NCBI RefSeq assembly: GCF_047663525.1
Contig: NC_092602.1
Coordinates: 8,987,501-9,051,500 of the forward strand
DNA from: Anas platyrhynchos
Lineage: Eukaryota; Chordata; Aves; Anseriformes; Anatidae
Length of the DNA stretch: 64,000 nucleotides
Direction: 5' to 3'
The first letter of the stretch is position 1, and each line of letters starts with the position of its first letter. The notes beneath the pieces were generated by a model that was not told where the DNA came from, ran no database searches, and saw only the letters and a list, made by a program, of their open reading frames with translations. Shown piece by piece: positions 23,188 to 35,755 of this stretch. A program made the translations under genes and the position numbers.

Positions 23188-26100
23188 GCTTTTACACTTC
23201 AAAGGAAACGGGGCCCTGGGAGGCTTTCAGGAACACTCACCGATCGATAGGCTCCTTTTAAACACCGAGCACATTTGCTCAAGTGTGAGGCAATTAGTCC
23301 CTGAGGATGGAGGCAGGGCAGGACCATTAACAGCCATACGGGCAGGATGAAGCCAAGGATGAGAGACTTGGGGCCAGGCTCCATGCGAGACCGGCAGCCT
23401 TTGGGCCAGGGGCTGCCCTCCTTTCCTTCCCAAAAGAGCAGCCAAGCTGGCCACGCGTGGCAGGAGACAGCTGCCCTTGTGCGGGGCAGTACCTCTACCC
23501 ACACACCTCGGGAGGGCAAAGAAACGTCTGCAGGGCTGGAAGACAGTCTGGCTCATTTCTTTTAGCAACATAACATCATTTATCCTGCATCTGCTTTGTT
23601 GTTTGTTTGTTTTCTAACCATAACGCAGATCTCGTTTGTGAGCATCCCCAGCAGTTCAGATGCAGCCTCACACTGCTCAGTGCGGAGCTGCTCTCAGCAC
23701 AAAGCACGCGGCATCAGGAGTCTCCTCGGGAGGGGCAGATGGGTTAAAAAATGGGCTGTACTGGTCTGCTGTTCTCACCCACAATTTTCAAATCACCCCT
23801 GTGCCTTGTGCTGGCTGGGGGCTGAGCTGCTCTGGACAAGCTTGTTCTCCACAGAGCCCCTTGGAGGTGGTAAATTAGAGCTAAAACCAGGCTGTGGGAG
23901 CGCAGAGGCTGCCCAGTGAGAACAGAGCCTGCACAGGGATGAACCCCACAGCATAACAGAGATCAGGCCTGGTCACCCCCTTCTGCTCTGTATCAGCATT
24001 TCCACGCAGCTCTCCCCTCAGCACGGCCAGTGAGGGTGTAACAGAGCTCCCGGTGCTTTGCGAGGCCCCCAGGTCAGAGCTGGAGGAGCAGCAGTGCCAG
24101 CGGGCAGGAGGTTTCTCCTGCAAAGCGCTGCTGCAGTTCTCCTGCACGGTCTCATTTTCCAACACGAGGGAAAGAAACCAAAAGTGAGCCCTGCTCTGTG
24201 CCGAGCTGTGTGGCTGAACGCTACTCTCTCTGACTCTCCTTTACAGAGGCACCAAATTTTTCCCTCTTCAGTAAAAATCAGAGAGGAAGAAGAAAATCTC
24301 AGCATGCCCCCAAAGAACTGCAGGGGATGGAAACTGAATCCACCCGTTGCACTCACCGAGCGGGGCACTGTCCGGGCAGGAATGCTGGAGCTGTACACCT
24401 GCACATTCAAAGCAAAAATAATGGAGTATTACAGAAGTGTCAGAGGCAATTCAGCACCCTGCAGCAAAGTACTTCGTGCCATAAAACAAACTCACATGAC
24501 TTGGAAACACAAAAAAGGAACAACACTAAATCAAGCCCAGCAGCACAGAGCGACCGGCTGTTTGTCGTGGCCGCAGGGCCTCTCGTTACTGCTGCATTAA
24601 AGGATTCCTTCACACTTGTTTAAAATTTGGTCTAAAGCTGCTGCTTGGGCCCAGCTCTCAGCAATGCTTCAGCACACGCTGCACGCCGCAGGGAATGCCG
24701 GCTGCAGAGGAGAAACACTTCCCTGGTTTGCTTTGCTTTGCCCTGGGAGCCTGCAAGCAGCAGCGTTAGCTCTGCCTGGGTTTCTTTGCTCAGATTCGCT
24801 GGCTGCAACCTCGAGAAACCACATTTCCACCTCATTACACCTCTACAAAGCACAGCAGCAAAACCAGCTTACCTGGAGGGAGCGGCTGGGAGCCTGGCCA
24901 GGAGCACGCCTGCACCTCGCAGCTGGGGGAACCGAGAACTGAGCCCTGGAGAAACAGGCAGGACCAGGCACCCCCTGTACCGCCACACCAAAACCCTACC
25001 TCTGAGCGCTGCCGGAGCCCACGCAGCCCGCAGGGGGGCTTTGGGGCACACGCACCACCCAGGGCAGAGGGGAAAAGTGCAGCAAATCATCCCCTCCCCA
25101 CGCTTCGAGGAAAATCCCTCATCCTCCTCTCTGCCTTCTCCTGGGTGTTTAAATTCAGCGCTGCCCCCTCACTCCCCAGGGCGAGATGCAGGTAGGTGAA
25201 GACACCTGCGCCCTGCACACCTGGGGGCTGAGGAGGGGGCTCAGAGGGGCTGGCAGCGCTGCTGAGGCTCCTGCCAGAGCCAGGCAGGAGGTGTTGGGCT
25301 CAGCAGCACGGCCCCACGCAGCGGGGGCCAGCAGGTGCCGGCTGCTGTTTGCTGGTGTCAGCCAAATGCTGCGTGCCCCCTGCTAAGAGGCTCCGTGTGG
25401 GACCCCGACGCGGGGCTCATGGTTTAAGTGGCTTTCAAGCCCTGCAATAAAAAAACCATTTGACTCGAAGGATGTTGTTATTCCTGGGAGGGGGCTGCTG
25501 CTGCTCGCTCGGCTCCCGTGGAGGTGACCCAGGATATAAGGCAGGAAGGGCACAGCAGGATGCTCCCCCCGCCACCGCCACCCCCACTGCCCTCAGCGGG
25601 GTGCTTCTGTAGGGCCAGGGGGTGGCTGAGCCTGCAGAGGCCACATCCTGGGCCAGGCGAGAAGGGACCGCGCCTCTGGGAGGAACCGCAGTGCCTTGTG
25701 AGGGCCTGGGGAGAGGCGAGCGCCCCGTGGGGTCACGGCAGCAGCACCACGGGTGCTTCCCCCAGGCCCTGCCACTGTCTGTGGTCAGGGAGCAGCGAGG
25801 TGGTGTTTTTCTGCCATTCCCACTTGCATTGAAACAGCCTCAGACTGGGCTTGTGGCTGCAAAACCAGTAGGAGAAACCAAAATGAATCAGGGTCTTCAT
25901 TTCCCATAGGCAATGTACCTAGATCCCACTTTGAGTCCGTTTGTCCCCATCCTTATGTAACTCCGCTGCGGGAGAGGAGCAGAAAACAGAGAAAATAAAC
26001 AACTTGCTGCAAAGAATTAGCTCAAGACTGAGTCATAGCGAGCACTGCAAGCAGATAACCTGGGGCTCGCTGAATAAGCTGCAGAGAACACCGAGCACTG

Positions 26101-27459
26101 AGATCAACAGCGTGTGCCATGTAGGAACTGGCCCCAGGTAACACGACCACAGCGGAGCCACTGGCGTGCTGGAAAGAGATGCACAAAAACCACATTTCAG
26201 AGTTTATTTTATTGCTCTTAATGGCCTGCCTTCCGCATGTCTCATTTCCTTTTATTGAAGCTGTCAGGGAGGCATTACATTATCTCACATGTGTGCAAAA
26301 ACAGGACTTCAGTCAAGCTCGTACAGATTTTAAATGCCACAGCTGAAGAAAACAGAGTGGAAACTGCAAAGGGAGGAGGCGGCAGCAGAGTCCAGAGCGC
26401 ACACACCTACGGGCAACATTTTCCAAGGCTTCACAGAGCAGCAGAGCTGCAGTCTCTAACCAGAGGCGGGCGGGAGGCAAGTGAAGGTACCTCGCTAACG
26501 AGCAGGATGATTCACTGAAGGGCAGGGAGTCCTGCTGCAGCAGAAGGCTGATGAGTAATTACTGGCTCCTCCTATGCACACAGCTAGGTCTGCCACCCGG
26601 GCGCGGCGGCCGCCTGCCAAGCCAGCCCTACCAACAGGCCCTGTGGGGCAGCAGCACCCCCAGAGCTGCTCCGAAGGTTTGGAAATAGCCCGGGTCTCTT
26701 CAGCTCATCGTACTCACCACAGCACGGTTTCCATCCTCATTAGCACCCTAGGGAAATACAGCCCAGCTTCTAGGATAAAGGACCTGACCTAGGAACTAGC
26801 CAACTCCTTGGCCAGGCTTCTCACCTGATCTCCAAGACTCAGAAAGCAGCGGTGGCAAAGTGAACTACCCACACTCAGAGACACGACCTCTCCTCGCCCG
26901 AAGAGGACAGGCTTTTACAGCTGCCCTTTACACGCGGCTGGCCCGTGGGCAGCAGGAAAGCACGGCTCTGGGGCTACCAACAAGCTCCTCCACGTTTCTT
27001 CCCCGAGTGCTTTCTCCGCAGTGAATCACTCGCATTCGCAGGCGTGTGGTGCACAGCGGGCACAGATCAATACTGGCGAGGGTGCTGCCGGAGGAGCAGC
27101 GAGCCGACATCATCACATGCACTGTGGTGAAGCCTGACCTTTATTTGTGTGCTGCACATCTCACGCCCATCCTGTGAGGCTGAGGGGAAGCATTTGGCTG
27201 CTCTGTACATGTAATTGTGGTGCGAGGCCGGTTAGCAATACGCTATTTAAATAAGGAAGTAGTCATTGGAGTGGAGTTTCACAAATACGTAGGGCTACTC
27301 TTCAAAGTCATTTTAACAATAATAAACACAGTTTAACACCTCTACACTATGCACACGCACAGCGCTGGCCTGCTCTGCTCAGAGAACATCTTGCTACACA
27401 CACACACAGGATGCCAGCTGGCAAACGGACTAAAGGACACACCTCACTGCCTACTGAGG

Positions 27460-28852
27460 GCTACAGACCACAAAGCAGTTTATTGCAAGTGTTACAAGAA
27501 AACATTCCCTAAATAACAACAAGGAACACACCTATCCTCTCTGAGAAGCAAAGAGCCTGTCTCAAACAAGACCCCACTTGGGCAAACGGGGACGCTTCCC
27601 CCTTCGAACACAAGGACAAAAATAAATCCTCTGTGCCAGGCACCTCGCAGGCTGCTCACAGACAGAACAGCTCCTCCAGGAGAGGGGACCAGGGGTAAGG
27701 AAGGTGAAAGCGCTGACAGCTGACTGGACATGGAAGCAGATCCCTACAGGCACCCGAGCAGCAGCACGAGGACTGTGCCGAGCTCTCCAGCAGGGCAGAG
27801 AGCAGCGTGGCACACAGCTCCTGCCTACGCTGCTTTCACTGTGCTAAAGGATGTGGGCGAAGCACAGCGCCAGGCTGGTCAGCAGTGTCTTCTGACTAAG
27901 CTTTCTCATAGCACAGCACACAACAGCTATAAGTTAAATTCCCCAGGGGTGGCAGGGGGTGGAGGAAGGAAGAAGTTCACAGCGAAAGACTTCCTCTCCC
28001 TCGAAAGGAAGAGGTCAGAGTGACACGGCCAGCACCACTGCTGAGGGCCCTATTCGGGCCAGGCACAGGCCTTCGGAGGCCCCCGGAGCAGCCCCAAATT
28101 CTGTGAACGACCTCCCTCCACCACCAGCAGAAGGAAAAGTATTTCACTAACCTCGAATCTAGGGGTGACAGAAGAGGGGTGGGCATGAGGGACATGCAGA
28201 CACAACACAGAGCCTTCTGCTGATTCTCTTGCAGAGGACAAACTCTTCCCTGCCTGCATGACCTGCAAACACGTTTCACTGCGTATTTTACTGTCACATG
28301 CTCCTGGAAAAAAAAGGCAAGACTCTAGCTTCAGTTTGACTATACTAAGTGAGGGAACTGCTCAAAGGGTCACTGGGATTGCGTTTGTTGCTTGTCTTCG
28401 CAAAAATCTTCTACAGCTTCTTGGCCACCTGGAAGGCTAACTGAAACTCCTCAGCCCCTATCTCCTTGCACTGATTTTCCTGGGAGGATTGGATTTTGGA
28501 AGCTGCCACATGCAAGATGCAAATGCAGACTGGGACAGGGTTTGGCAGCTCTTTAACTACTGCTCTTACAGCTTGTGTGCTACTCCTGTTGGAAACAAAC
28601 AATGCAGAACACCCTGATTCAGCCAGATGTGCACTGCCATAGGCGTGGCAGCCAGCAGTTCGGCTGCTGCTTGTGAAATACCACGAGGGTTGTTGTGCAA
28701 GGAGACAAGGAATTGAAGGTGTCCCATGCTCCCGTGTGCGGCAATGCCTCCTTGTCTAGTGTAGACAAGGCTTCAAGGTTAACATCCCAGAGCAAATCTG
28801 TCCTCATTTACAATTTTCTTTTAGTCTTTTCATGGGGAAGGTTCTTCCCTGC
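27460..28852 (-). other. TBX6L: TBX6L 3' UTR
   Basis: The stretch of about 1.4 kb between the TBX6L stop codon and the first downstream AATAAA on the minus strand. It has no coding signal. The end is inferred from the polyadenylation signal only. Confidence 0.55.
27479..27484 (-). terminator. TBX6L: Probable TBX6L polyadenylation signal
   Basis: TTTATT on the plus strand is AATAAA on the minus strand. It is followed on the minus strand by a G/T-rich run (TTTGTGGTCTGTAG, then GTGAGGTGTGTCC). It is the first AATAAA/ATTAAA met downstream of the TBX6L stop codon. Confidence 0.6.
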
Positions 28853-29279
28853 TCACCAGCAGGCATAGGGGAACAGCGGGTACTGGCTCCACTCTGCCAT
28901 CGTCCCGTGGGCATGTCCTGAAGCCCCCTGTGCGTTGTAATCTGTGGAGAAGGCCGAGTAGCTCATTGCCCTGTACTGGCTGTGGGAGGGCACCATCCAC
29001 TGGCCAAGACCTTGCTCGGTGCCGTACGGACTGTACATGGGCGCTCGGGCTCCAGGTTTCCCCACCGAGTCCAGAGCCATGTTCACCACTCCCGTATAGT
29101 CCTGGGGAGGGGGCAGAGGCGGGGGGAGCGGAGGCAGGTTGGTGAAGCCCTCTGGGAGCTGTTTGGAGTCGTGCTCAGGCACTGTGGCAAGATCCAAGGG
29201 GTGGCACCTTGCTCGGAAGTCATTCAAGGCGGCGACGTCGCGGGCGGGAAGCTGCTGGCTGTCCCCAGCTTCATGGAAC
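28853..29279 (-). CDS. TBX6L: TBX6L terminal coding exon
   Basis: Acceptor CGGGGCTCAG; TGA at 28855-28853. Encodes [20 protein letters not shown], a proline run [18 protein letters not shown], and the tyrosine-rich tail ending [14 protein letters not shown]. The tail resembles the C-terminus of VegT/Tbx16 proteins and probably serves transactivation. The open frame extends upstream into the intron but is read-through there. Confidence 0.93.
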
Positions 29280-32200
29280 CTGAGCCCCGAGGGCAGAGAG
29301 AAGAGCAAGTCAAACCTACCGCAGCAGAAAACCACTGAAAACCCACAGAGATTCCCCAGGGAAAGGCAGGGCAAGCCCTTAGCATGCCCTCTTCTCCTCA
29401 CTGTTTCAAACATTCGCTGTCTGTTCAAAACAAGCATGTCTACAAGGACCATTTGGCTCTGTACAGGTTTCTTACTCCCTCCGTTTGCCTTGCTTCCAGA
29501 AGCCTTGACCCGGAGTGGGAATGTGCAATGCGTCAGCTATTTCACAATGATTTCCCACGTGAGGATACTTGCATGAAAGCAAAGTGAGCCATCCTGTTCT
29601 CCAATGCACTTACACACATTGCGTATCAGAAGGGGGCAGAGGAGCATCAGCTCAGTCACTCTGCACCTCCACGTGTTGGCTGACTGCACATTAACTCCCA
29701 CACAAATACAGCCTCACCTACTGCTTTGTCTTATTGTTAACATGGATTTTAGCCCAAGCCCTGCTGTCACCCACACAGAAAGGCTAAGTGCCAGAGAAGG
29801 TAAGCTCAGCCCGCCCTAGCTATGGTTAAGTTCTAGCCTGGGCTTACTGTCACTCGTGTCTGAATTTGTAATGGTAAGGAGGGAAACATCACTGGAGTCC
29901 TGCCACTCCTCCAGCACACTGCCACCAAAGGACAGGCAAGTTCTGTGGTACACGAAGTTGGCTGGGAAAGCATTTCAGGACAGGGAAATAAAGAGCATTA
30001 CTAAGACATGAGTATGCCCAGAAGCAGTGGGCTAGAAGTAACACAAAGGCTTTACTACAGGGATAGCTCCATGCTGCTCGAGTACCTATCACCCAAGTAT
30101 GGCATGCAAAAGAAAGTTATCCTTCCTCACTCTGGCTGTTTTTCTTAGGAAACACCCTGTAGAAGAGGAGGACTCTCATCAATTTAAGGGTGGCTTTGGA
30201 CACCCTTGGACACCCCTTTGGGCTTTTGGAGCACCGAGAGATGGGACTTACCGGTATGTCTGGTAGGATGGGGTAGGCACTTGCTGCTCTCTGGCTGGAC
30301 CCTCCCTCTGGTCGGTCGGTGCTGGCGATGCTGCAGTAAAGGCATGGCTGCCGTTCTGCTCGGAGATCCAGAAGGGGTAGCCACTGCTGACGGCGATGGG
30401 GTTACTCTCTTCCTTCACATCCACATTCTCATCTTTCTCAAAATCTGACTCACAGTGGGGAAAGAAAGAACGGGGAAAAATGAGAAAGGAGAAGAGAAAG
30501 CCAGGGCTCACAACGGTTTATTAGCAGCGGAATTAATTGCAGGATGGTGGAAGGAAACGCACTATTACCTCTTCTGCAGTCATACAGCCTTAAGGAACTA
30601 GCCCTTTGCTGCTGTTTTCTGTCCTTACACTGTGGCATTCAGTCCTTCCCTGTCCCCTCTCCCTAGCTGTGCCACTGCAAGTAGTGCCCTGAACTGGAAC
30701 ACCGAATGATCAAGCTTAAAAATAACCTAACAAAAAGAGTAAAGGTTACTTTAAAATGGTATCAGTTCCCCCATCTGCATCACGACCCAGCTGTACAAGC
30801 GCCAGTGCTGGCACAACTGCACACACAAGAACCAAGGCAGATGGGCAGAAGAAAGCCATGGGCGACACTGCAAGCTGGCAGCACTGTTGAAAAGAAAATG
30901 TTTTGAAAGCGCAGCCTTTGATCACATGTGGTCACAAAGCATGGCTGGGAGGCTGGTGCATGGAGAGCTGATGAGCAGTCACTAATGACAAGTGACATGT
31001 GAGCAGGCTCCTGTGGACCATACACAGTCAGAAGACTTCCTAACCCCTTCCTCATCCTAACACAAACTGAATGTGTGTGTGGGGATATCAGGCAGAAATT
31101 GAGAGGGAAAAGCCTCACAAAGGATGATCAGTCATCATTTGTTGGCTCATTCTACTGAAAGACATCTCTCTGAGCTGCTTTCCTGGCTGCTGTCGTGGGT
31201 GCAAAGTGGGTGCCCTTCAAAGATTACGATTAAAACACATAAGCAAGCATCAGAAATTTTAAGCAGCTGAATCCGTGTCACTGTGCATGTTCCCTGGCTC
31301 CCCATCCCAGTTCCCTGCTCTGTTTGGCCAAACTTCTGTGCTGGGGCTTCCCTCCAGGGCTGCCAGCTGTGGGCAGGGGCAAGCGGTGCACTCTCTGCAT
31401 GCTGGAAGCATCATGTTGGATTGGGGCTGCACTACTTCCCTCTCACCTGCATAGAGCAAAATCTTCTTCAAACAGGGATGCGCTGGTCCTGTCTCACACT
31501 TCTCCCTAATCATTCAAGCTACCCCTCGGTCATTCCTTATTCCTGGCTGTCCTCCCTGAATTAGGGAATTAACTCCACTTTCCAGCTTTGCAAAGCCGTA
31601 CGCAACACCCTTTGGGTGCCCTGCCCAGGCCACTCTCCCCAGACAACAGACAGAGCAGAGCAATGTCACTGCCTGGTTTCCTTCCTGTGGCTTAGGCAGT
31701 ATTCGGGACTGACTCTGGGTTTGTTGTTATCAAGATTACCACGTTCCTCAGCACCAGACTCCTTTTCCTCAGGCAGCTTCCTCTTCTGGCCCTTGGCTGG
31801 ACTGGGCTTCTGGGATTTGGCTCGTCCTTCCCTGGGAAAGAAACAGTGCAATGGAGTAGTTTGCAGTTAGCTTTCTACCTAGATAAATAACACAAGGGAT
31901 GCTGGACAAAGGCCTGGAAGACAAAAAGATAGGATGAACCTCTCTGATGTCCTGCATGTTACAATTCTGCTCACAAAGCAACTTGACAGATCCATGGGGA
32001 ATGTTTGCCACAGCTGATTTACAGAGTTGTGCTGCCTGCCACAAGCATCAGCTTCCAGGGAGAGCTCTTGCCCCACAGGATACTGGGGATAAATCAGTAA
32101 AGGGGTTGCTGCTCCCTTCATGCTTGTACAAAAGGCAAAATCAGAGTGGAAACCTCAGCAGGTTTTTGCACTGAGTTAGTAACTGTACCCAGTGTTGGAT

Positions 32201-35200
32201 ACACATACTACTAGATATGCGTATAGTAGGGTGGGTGTTTTGCTTAAAAGCAGCCTTTTTCCTAAATGGAAAGCTTAGTCAGAAATGATCCTATTATGAG
32301 GAGAAAGAACATCTCTGACAGTTTTGAAGGTTAAGTAACAAGAGTCAGGTTGGGCCTTTTTTCTTCAGGATTTTTTTTTTTCAGGCATAAGATAAAACTA
32401 AATCTCAGATATTTTCGTACTATTTTCTGCTTGGGGAAAAACAAACAAACAAACCAACCATTTTTTCCCTCTCTATTACCAGTTTGTGGGTTGCATTCAA
32501 GATTACTTATTTGTTTAAACTCTCATCCACTGGCTGCGCTCAGACCAGAGAGACCTCACTTGTACTGGCATTCGACTTCCCTCTTGCAGACAAAACTTGC
32601 TGCTGGAAGAGACACTTTTCCACAAAAGAGAAAAGGAGGTGTGAGAGCCCTCAAATGTCAGAAGCAAGCTGATCTCACAGGGACAGAACAATCTACTGTG
32701 GAGTCCTTTTACCTTTATCACCACTATTCCCATGTCAGATTCCAATCTAGATCCAAACTACAACACAATGTAGGTATCAAATCTGTCACGTTTCACACAT
32801 TTCTGTAGGAAATTCTCTATTTCCTCCCATTCCCCAAGTCTCTTGGGCGGCTTCTACGCAGCATCATTCCCAGATATGGATAAATGCAATGTCCGGAGCA
32901 AAATGCTCTGCAGAACTAGCTGGTATACTTTGCTCTGTGGACTTGTGTAGAATTCACAAGTAAACTCTGGTTGTATATAAATCGAGATGGATAAAACAGC
33001 TTACCGCCGAGTGTTCTTCCCGTGCTCCCGGAAACCTTTAGCAAATGGATTGTTGTCAATCTTCAGCTTTGTGATCTTAAAATAAAGGACCAAGATTCAG
33101 TATTGTGGTAACTGGTTGGGCTCATTATTATTTCAAGACCTTCACCTCAGTATTTATCACAACAGGTTTTGGGGGAAGAAGGGCAGGGGCAGGTGTTTGG
33201 GGGATGCCCTTGCCACAGCATCTGAGCTCTCCCAGCAGTTCCCTCTATTAATTAGGAAGTGAGATATAGAGAGAAGTGACTTTCACAGGATCAGTGGGAA
33301 TTTGAGTGGTATTGATCTGACCAGACACATATACAGGGCCAGTACCTACATCTGGACTTCTGTCTCTACTTTTTACTGCATTTGGGATTCTGTTGATCAC
33401 TGACAGGGCACTTAATACAATTAGTGTGTACAATTCATCTAATCCCTGAGTAGACATTTTCTACAAGAACAATAACATGCTGATTTCTTTCCCCTGTCCA
33501 TCACAGGCACGCAGGGTACCTAGCACTGAAGGAGACATCTTCCTCTACATGATTTCTAAGGACAGAATATTTAGCAACGTGTCAGAAGACTTGAACACTG
33601 TACCTGCTCGTTCTGGTAGGCAGTAACAGAAGTGAAGACAGTCTCAGGGAAGCTGAAGACTTGGAAGATGCTCCAGCGGACACTGAAGAGGTCATCTGCC
33701 TGCACAATGTGGAAGCGAGGCTTGTAACGGTGCATGGAGTGGAGGATGATCTGGCACAGAAACAAAAGGAGAAGGTTTCCATGTGCAACCACTGCTAATG
33801 CACTGTGCAAAGTCTTCTGTGGAGACTCTCGGGACATCCCTTTCAAAACAGAGGTTCCTGCCTGGGGCTGGTGTCTTCACCTAGACAGCAGAGACTAAAA
33901 CCTTCCTTAGCAGGTAGTTAAGAGAGCAGAAAGGCCGGGCTGAGGAAGGAAGAGAGGGCCCTTGGATATCTTTTAATTTCCACAATCTAATTTCTCGCAC
34001 ATCTCATTTCACTTTCAACATCTATCTGCAATTAATTCCAAGAGAGAACGGCACAAAGGCCAGCTGCAACCTACGTGCCCATGTTGATCCAGAGTGTTGT
34101 TGGTGAGCTTCAGTTTTTGGAAGGAGACAGGCTCTTTCATCCAGTGGCTGCCAGGAGCTGGGGAATCTGGGTGGACGTAGGTGCGACAAGGGAGCTGGGG
34201 CTCTGCTTTTCCAGCAACTTCCCACTGATCTTTATTCCACTGTGAAGGGAAAGATGGAAATCTAGAGCTTAAAAAAACTACTTTTGTTATAAGGAGCCCC
34301 AGCAACTTTGCTTCACTGCATGATTTAGTGGATTCCTCTGAGGCATGCAATCCTGACAAGTAGCAGATTTTCTCTCATGAGCCATGATCGTGTTACCAAA
34401 ACACCTCCAAGTTTAGGCCTCATTTTTCCTCCCTTTCTCCCAGTGGTTGTCAGAGAAGTCTGACATTAATCACGATCAAAATAGTACGGCTTACAATGAA
34501 GATTAGTTACCTTTCCAGCTGCTCCCCAAGCATAAGTGACAAATAACTGCAGAGAGGTGTAAAATCCACCAATTACTTCTGAACTTTGTCCAAGACAATT
34601 TATTTATCAGCCTGGACAGTGAAGCATAAAGATTAATCTGTTTCAAACAACGATGGAAGGAAAGCATAACGTCTATCATTTAAAGTACTTACCTTGTACC
34701 TGAAGTTGTCCACTGGCACAAAATCTACCAGCATGAGGTACTTGGCATATGGGATTAAGCCAGAGACTTTGATTTTGCATTGTGGAAACATGCGTCTGAA
34801 GGAGAAATTAAATATACAGCATAAGGATTTCTGTATAAAGTGGATACTGTTTCATGATTTACTCAAGCAGCAGGTCACGTTTACTCACTGCTGTGCAAAG
34901 TTCTGGTAGCAGTATTTCTACAGGCCAGCTACTGAACGTTTTTACTCTTATTGATGTATTGATTGTCTAATCCTATGGGTTTAGGTGGAATAGGCACTAA
35001 GAGGGCAGCAGTCTCTGGTGGCCTGACATGCTTATTGCTTTTGTTCTTCTGACTCCTATAATGCAACAGTGGAAAACTTAAAGAAAGCACTTGGAATTTG
35101 CATGTAGTTCCTAGCTTTATGCAGCTAGCATGGACCTGGAGCACATATTAAAGGATTTTCTAGTGTGGGTTGTGCTCATCTGAGAACAGATCTAGCTTTC

Positions 35201-35700
35201 CATTCCAGTATTCTCTACCACCACTTTTATCTTCTGACTTCGCAAAAAAGCTTCAACACCTACCTCCCTACCCAAAGGGATTGCTTTAGCTCACAGCAGC
35301 TGACACAATACGTTACAATTTCATATTCCTTCATTGCAAGCTCCCCAATACATGATTTAAATTTGAATTTTAGAGTAGCCTGCTTACACTGATCATTACC
35401 ATTCTATGCCACGTTCTCATCTGCACTTGCAGAATCAAACCCAGATATTTACTGCCCATCTGCTCCTGCCCACAACGGAGGCAAAATAAATTCAGGGCAC
35501 TTTCCAGAGCAACCTCCCAGTGACAGGAAGAACATCGGTGTTAAGTACTGAGATAAGAGCAGAGAAGATTTCACAACACATCAGCCCCACAGTGACCTTT
35601 TGCACTTCACAGTTTGGACCTCTAGGACATCCTGAAAACACAAGTCTTCTGCCAGAGGCAGGGAGATGCGCATAACTGGCTAACAGTTTAAGAGCTATCA

Positions 35701-35755
<55 letters not shown>

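Larger units (their letters stand above)
13836..27455. other. GC-rich intergenic block between CRKL and TBX6L
   Basis: About 13.6 kb separates the convergent CRKL and TBX6L 3' ends. From about 15 kb it becomes strongly GC-rich, with CpG clusters near 20.1-20.3 kb and 26.6 kb. Overlapping open frames of 60-190 codons appear on both strands, as expected by chance at this composition. I found no frame with recognisable domains, consistent splice phases or a credible start. It contains small simple repeats and some AT-rich islands with non-random look (about 20.63-20.70, 21.54-21.60, 22.08-22.35 and 26.20-26.35 kb) that could be regulatory. Confidence 0.6.

Noticed and set aside
24058-24600. 180-codon plus-strand open frame
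   Set aside because: Its first codon is not ATG, it matches no domain, and there is no splice or promoter context.
13836-27455. AIFM3 or LZTR1, the human neighbours of CRKL
   Set aside because: No exon with their FAD/NAD-binding, Rieske, Kelch or BTB motifs could be found on either strand.
29280-29452. Longer N-terminal part of the last TBX6L frame
   Set aside because: It lies upstream of the acceptor CTCAG and is intronic; phase with the 30252 donor fits only a start at 29279.
32350-32808. 152-codon plus-strand frame inside a TBX6L intron
   Set aside because: Antisense to the gene, T-rich start, no motif and no splice signals.
33237-33340. Possible MIR fragment in a TBX6L intron
   Set aside because: Only a short GAGAGAAGTGACTTTCACAGG stretch is reminiscent; the rest does not follow the consensus.
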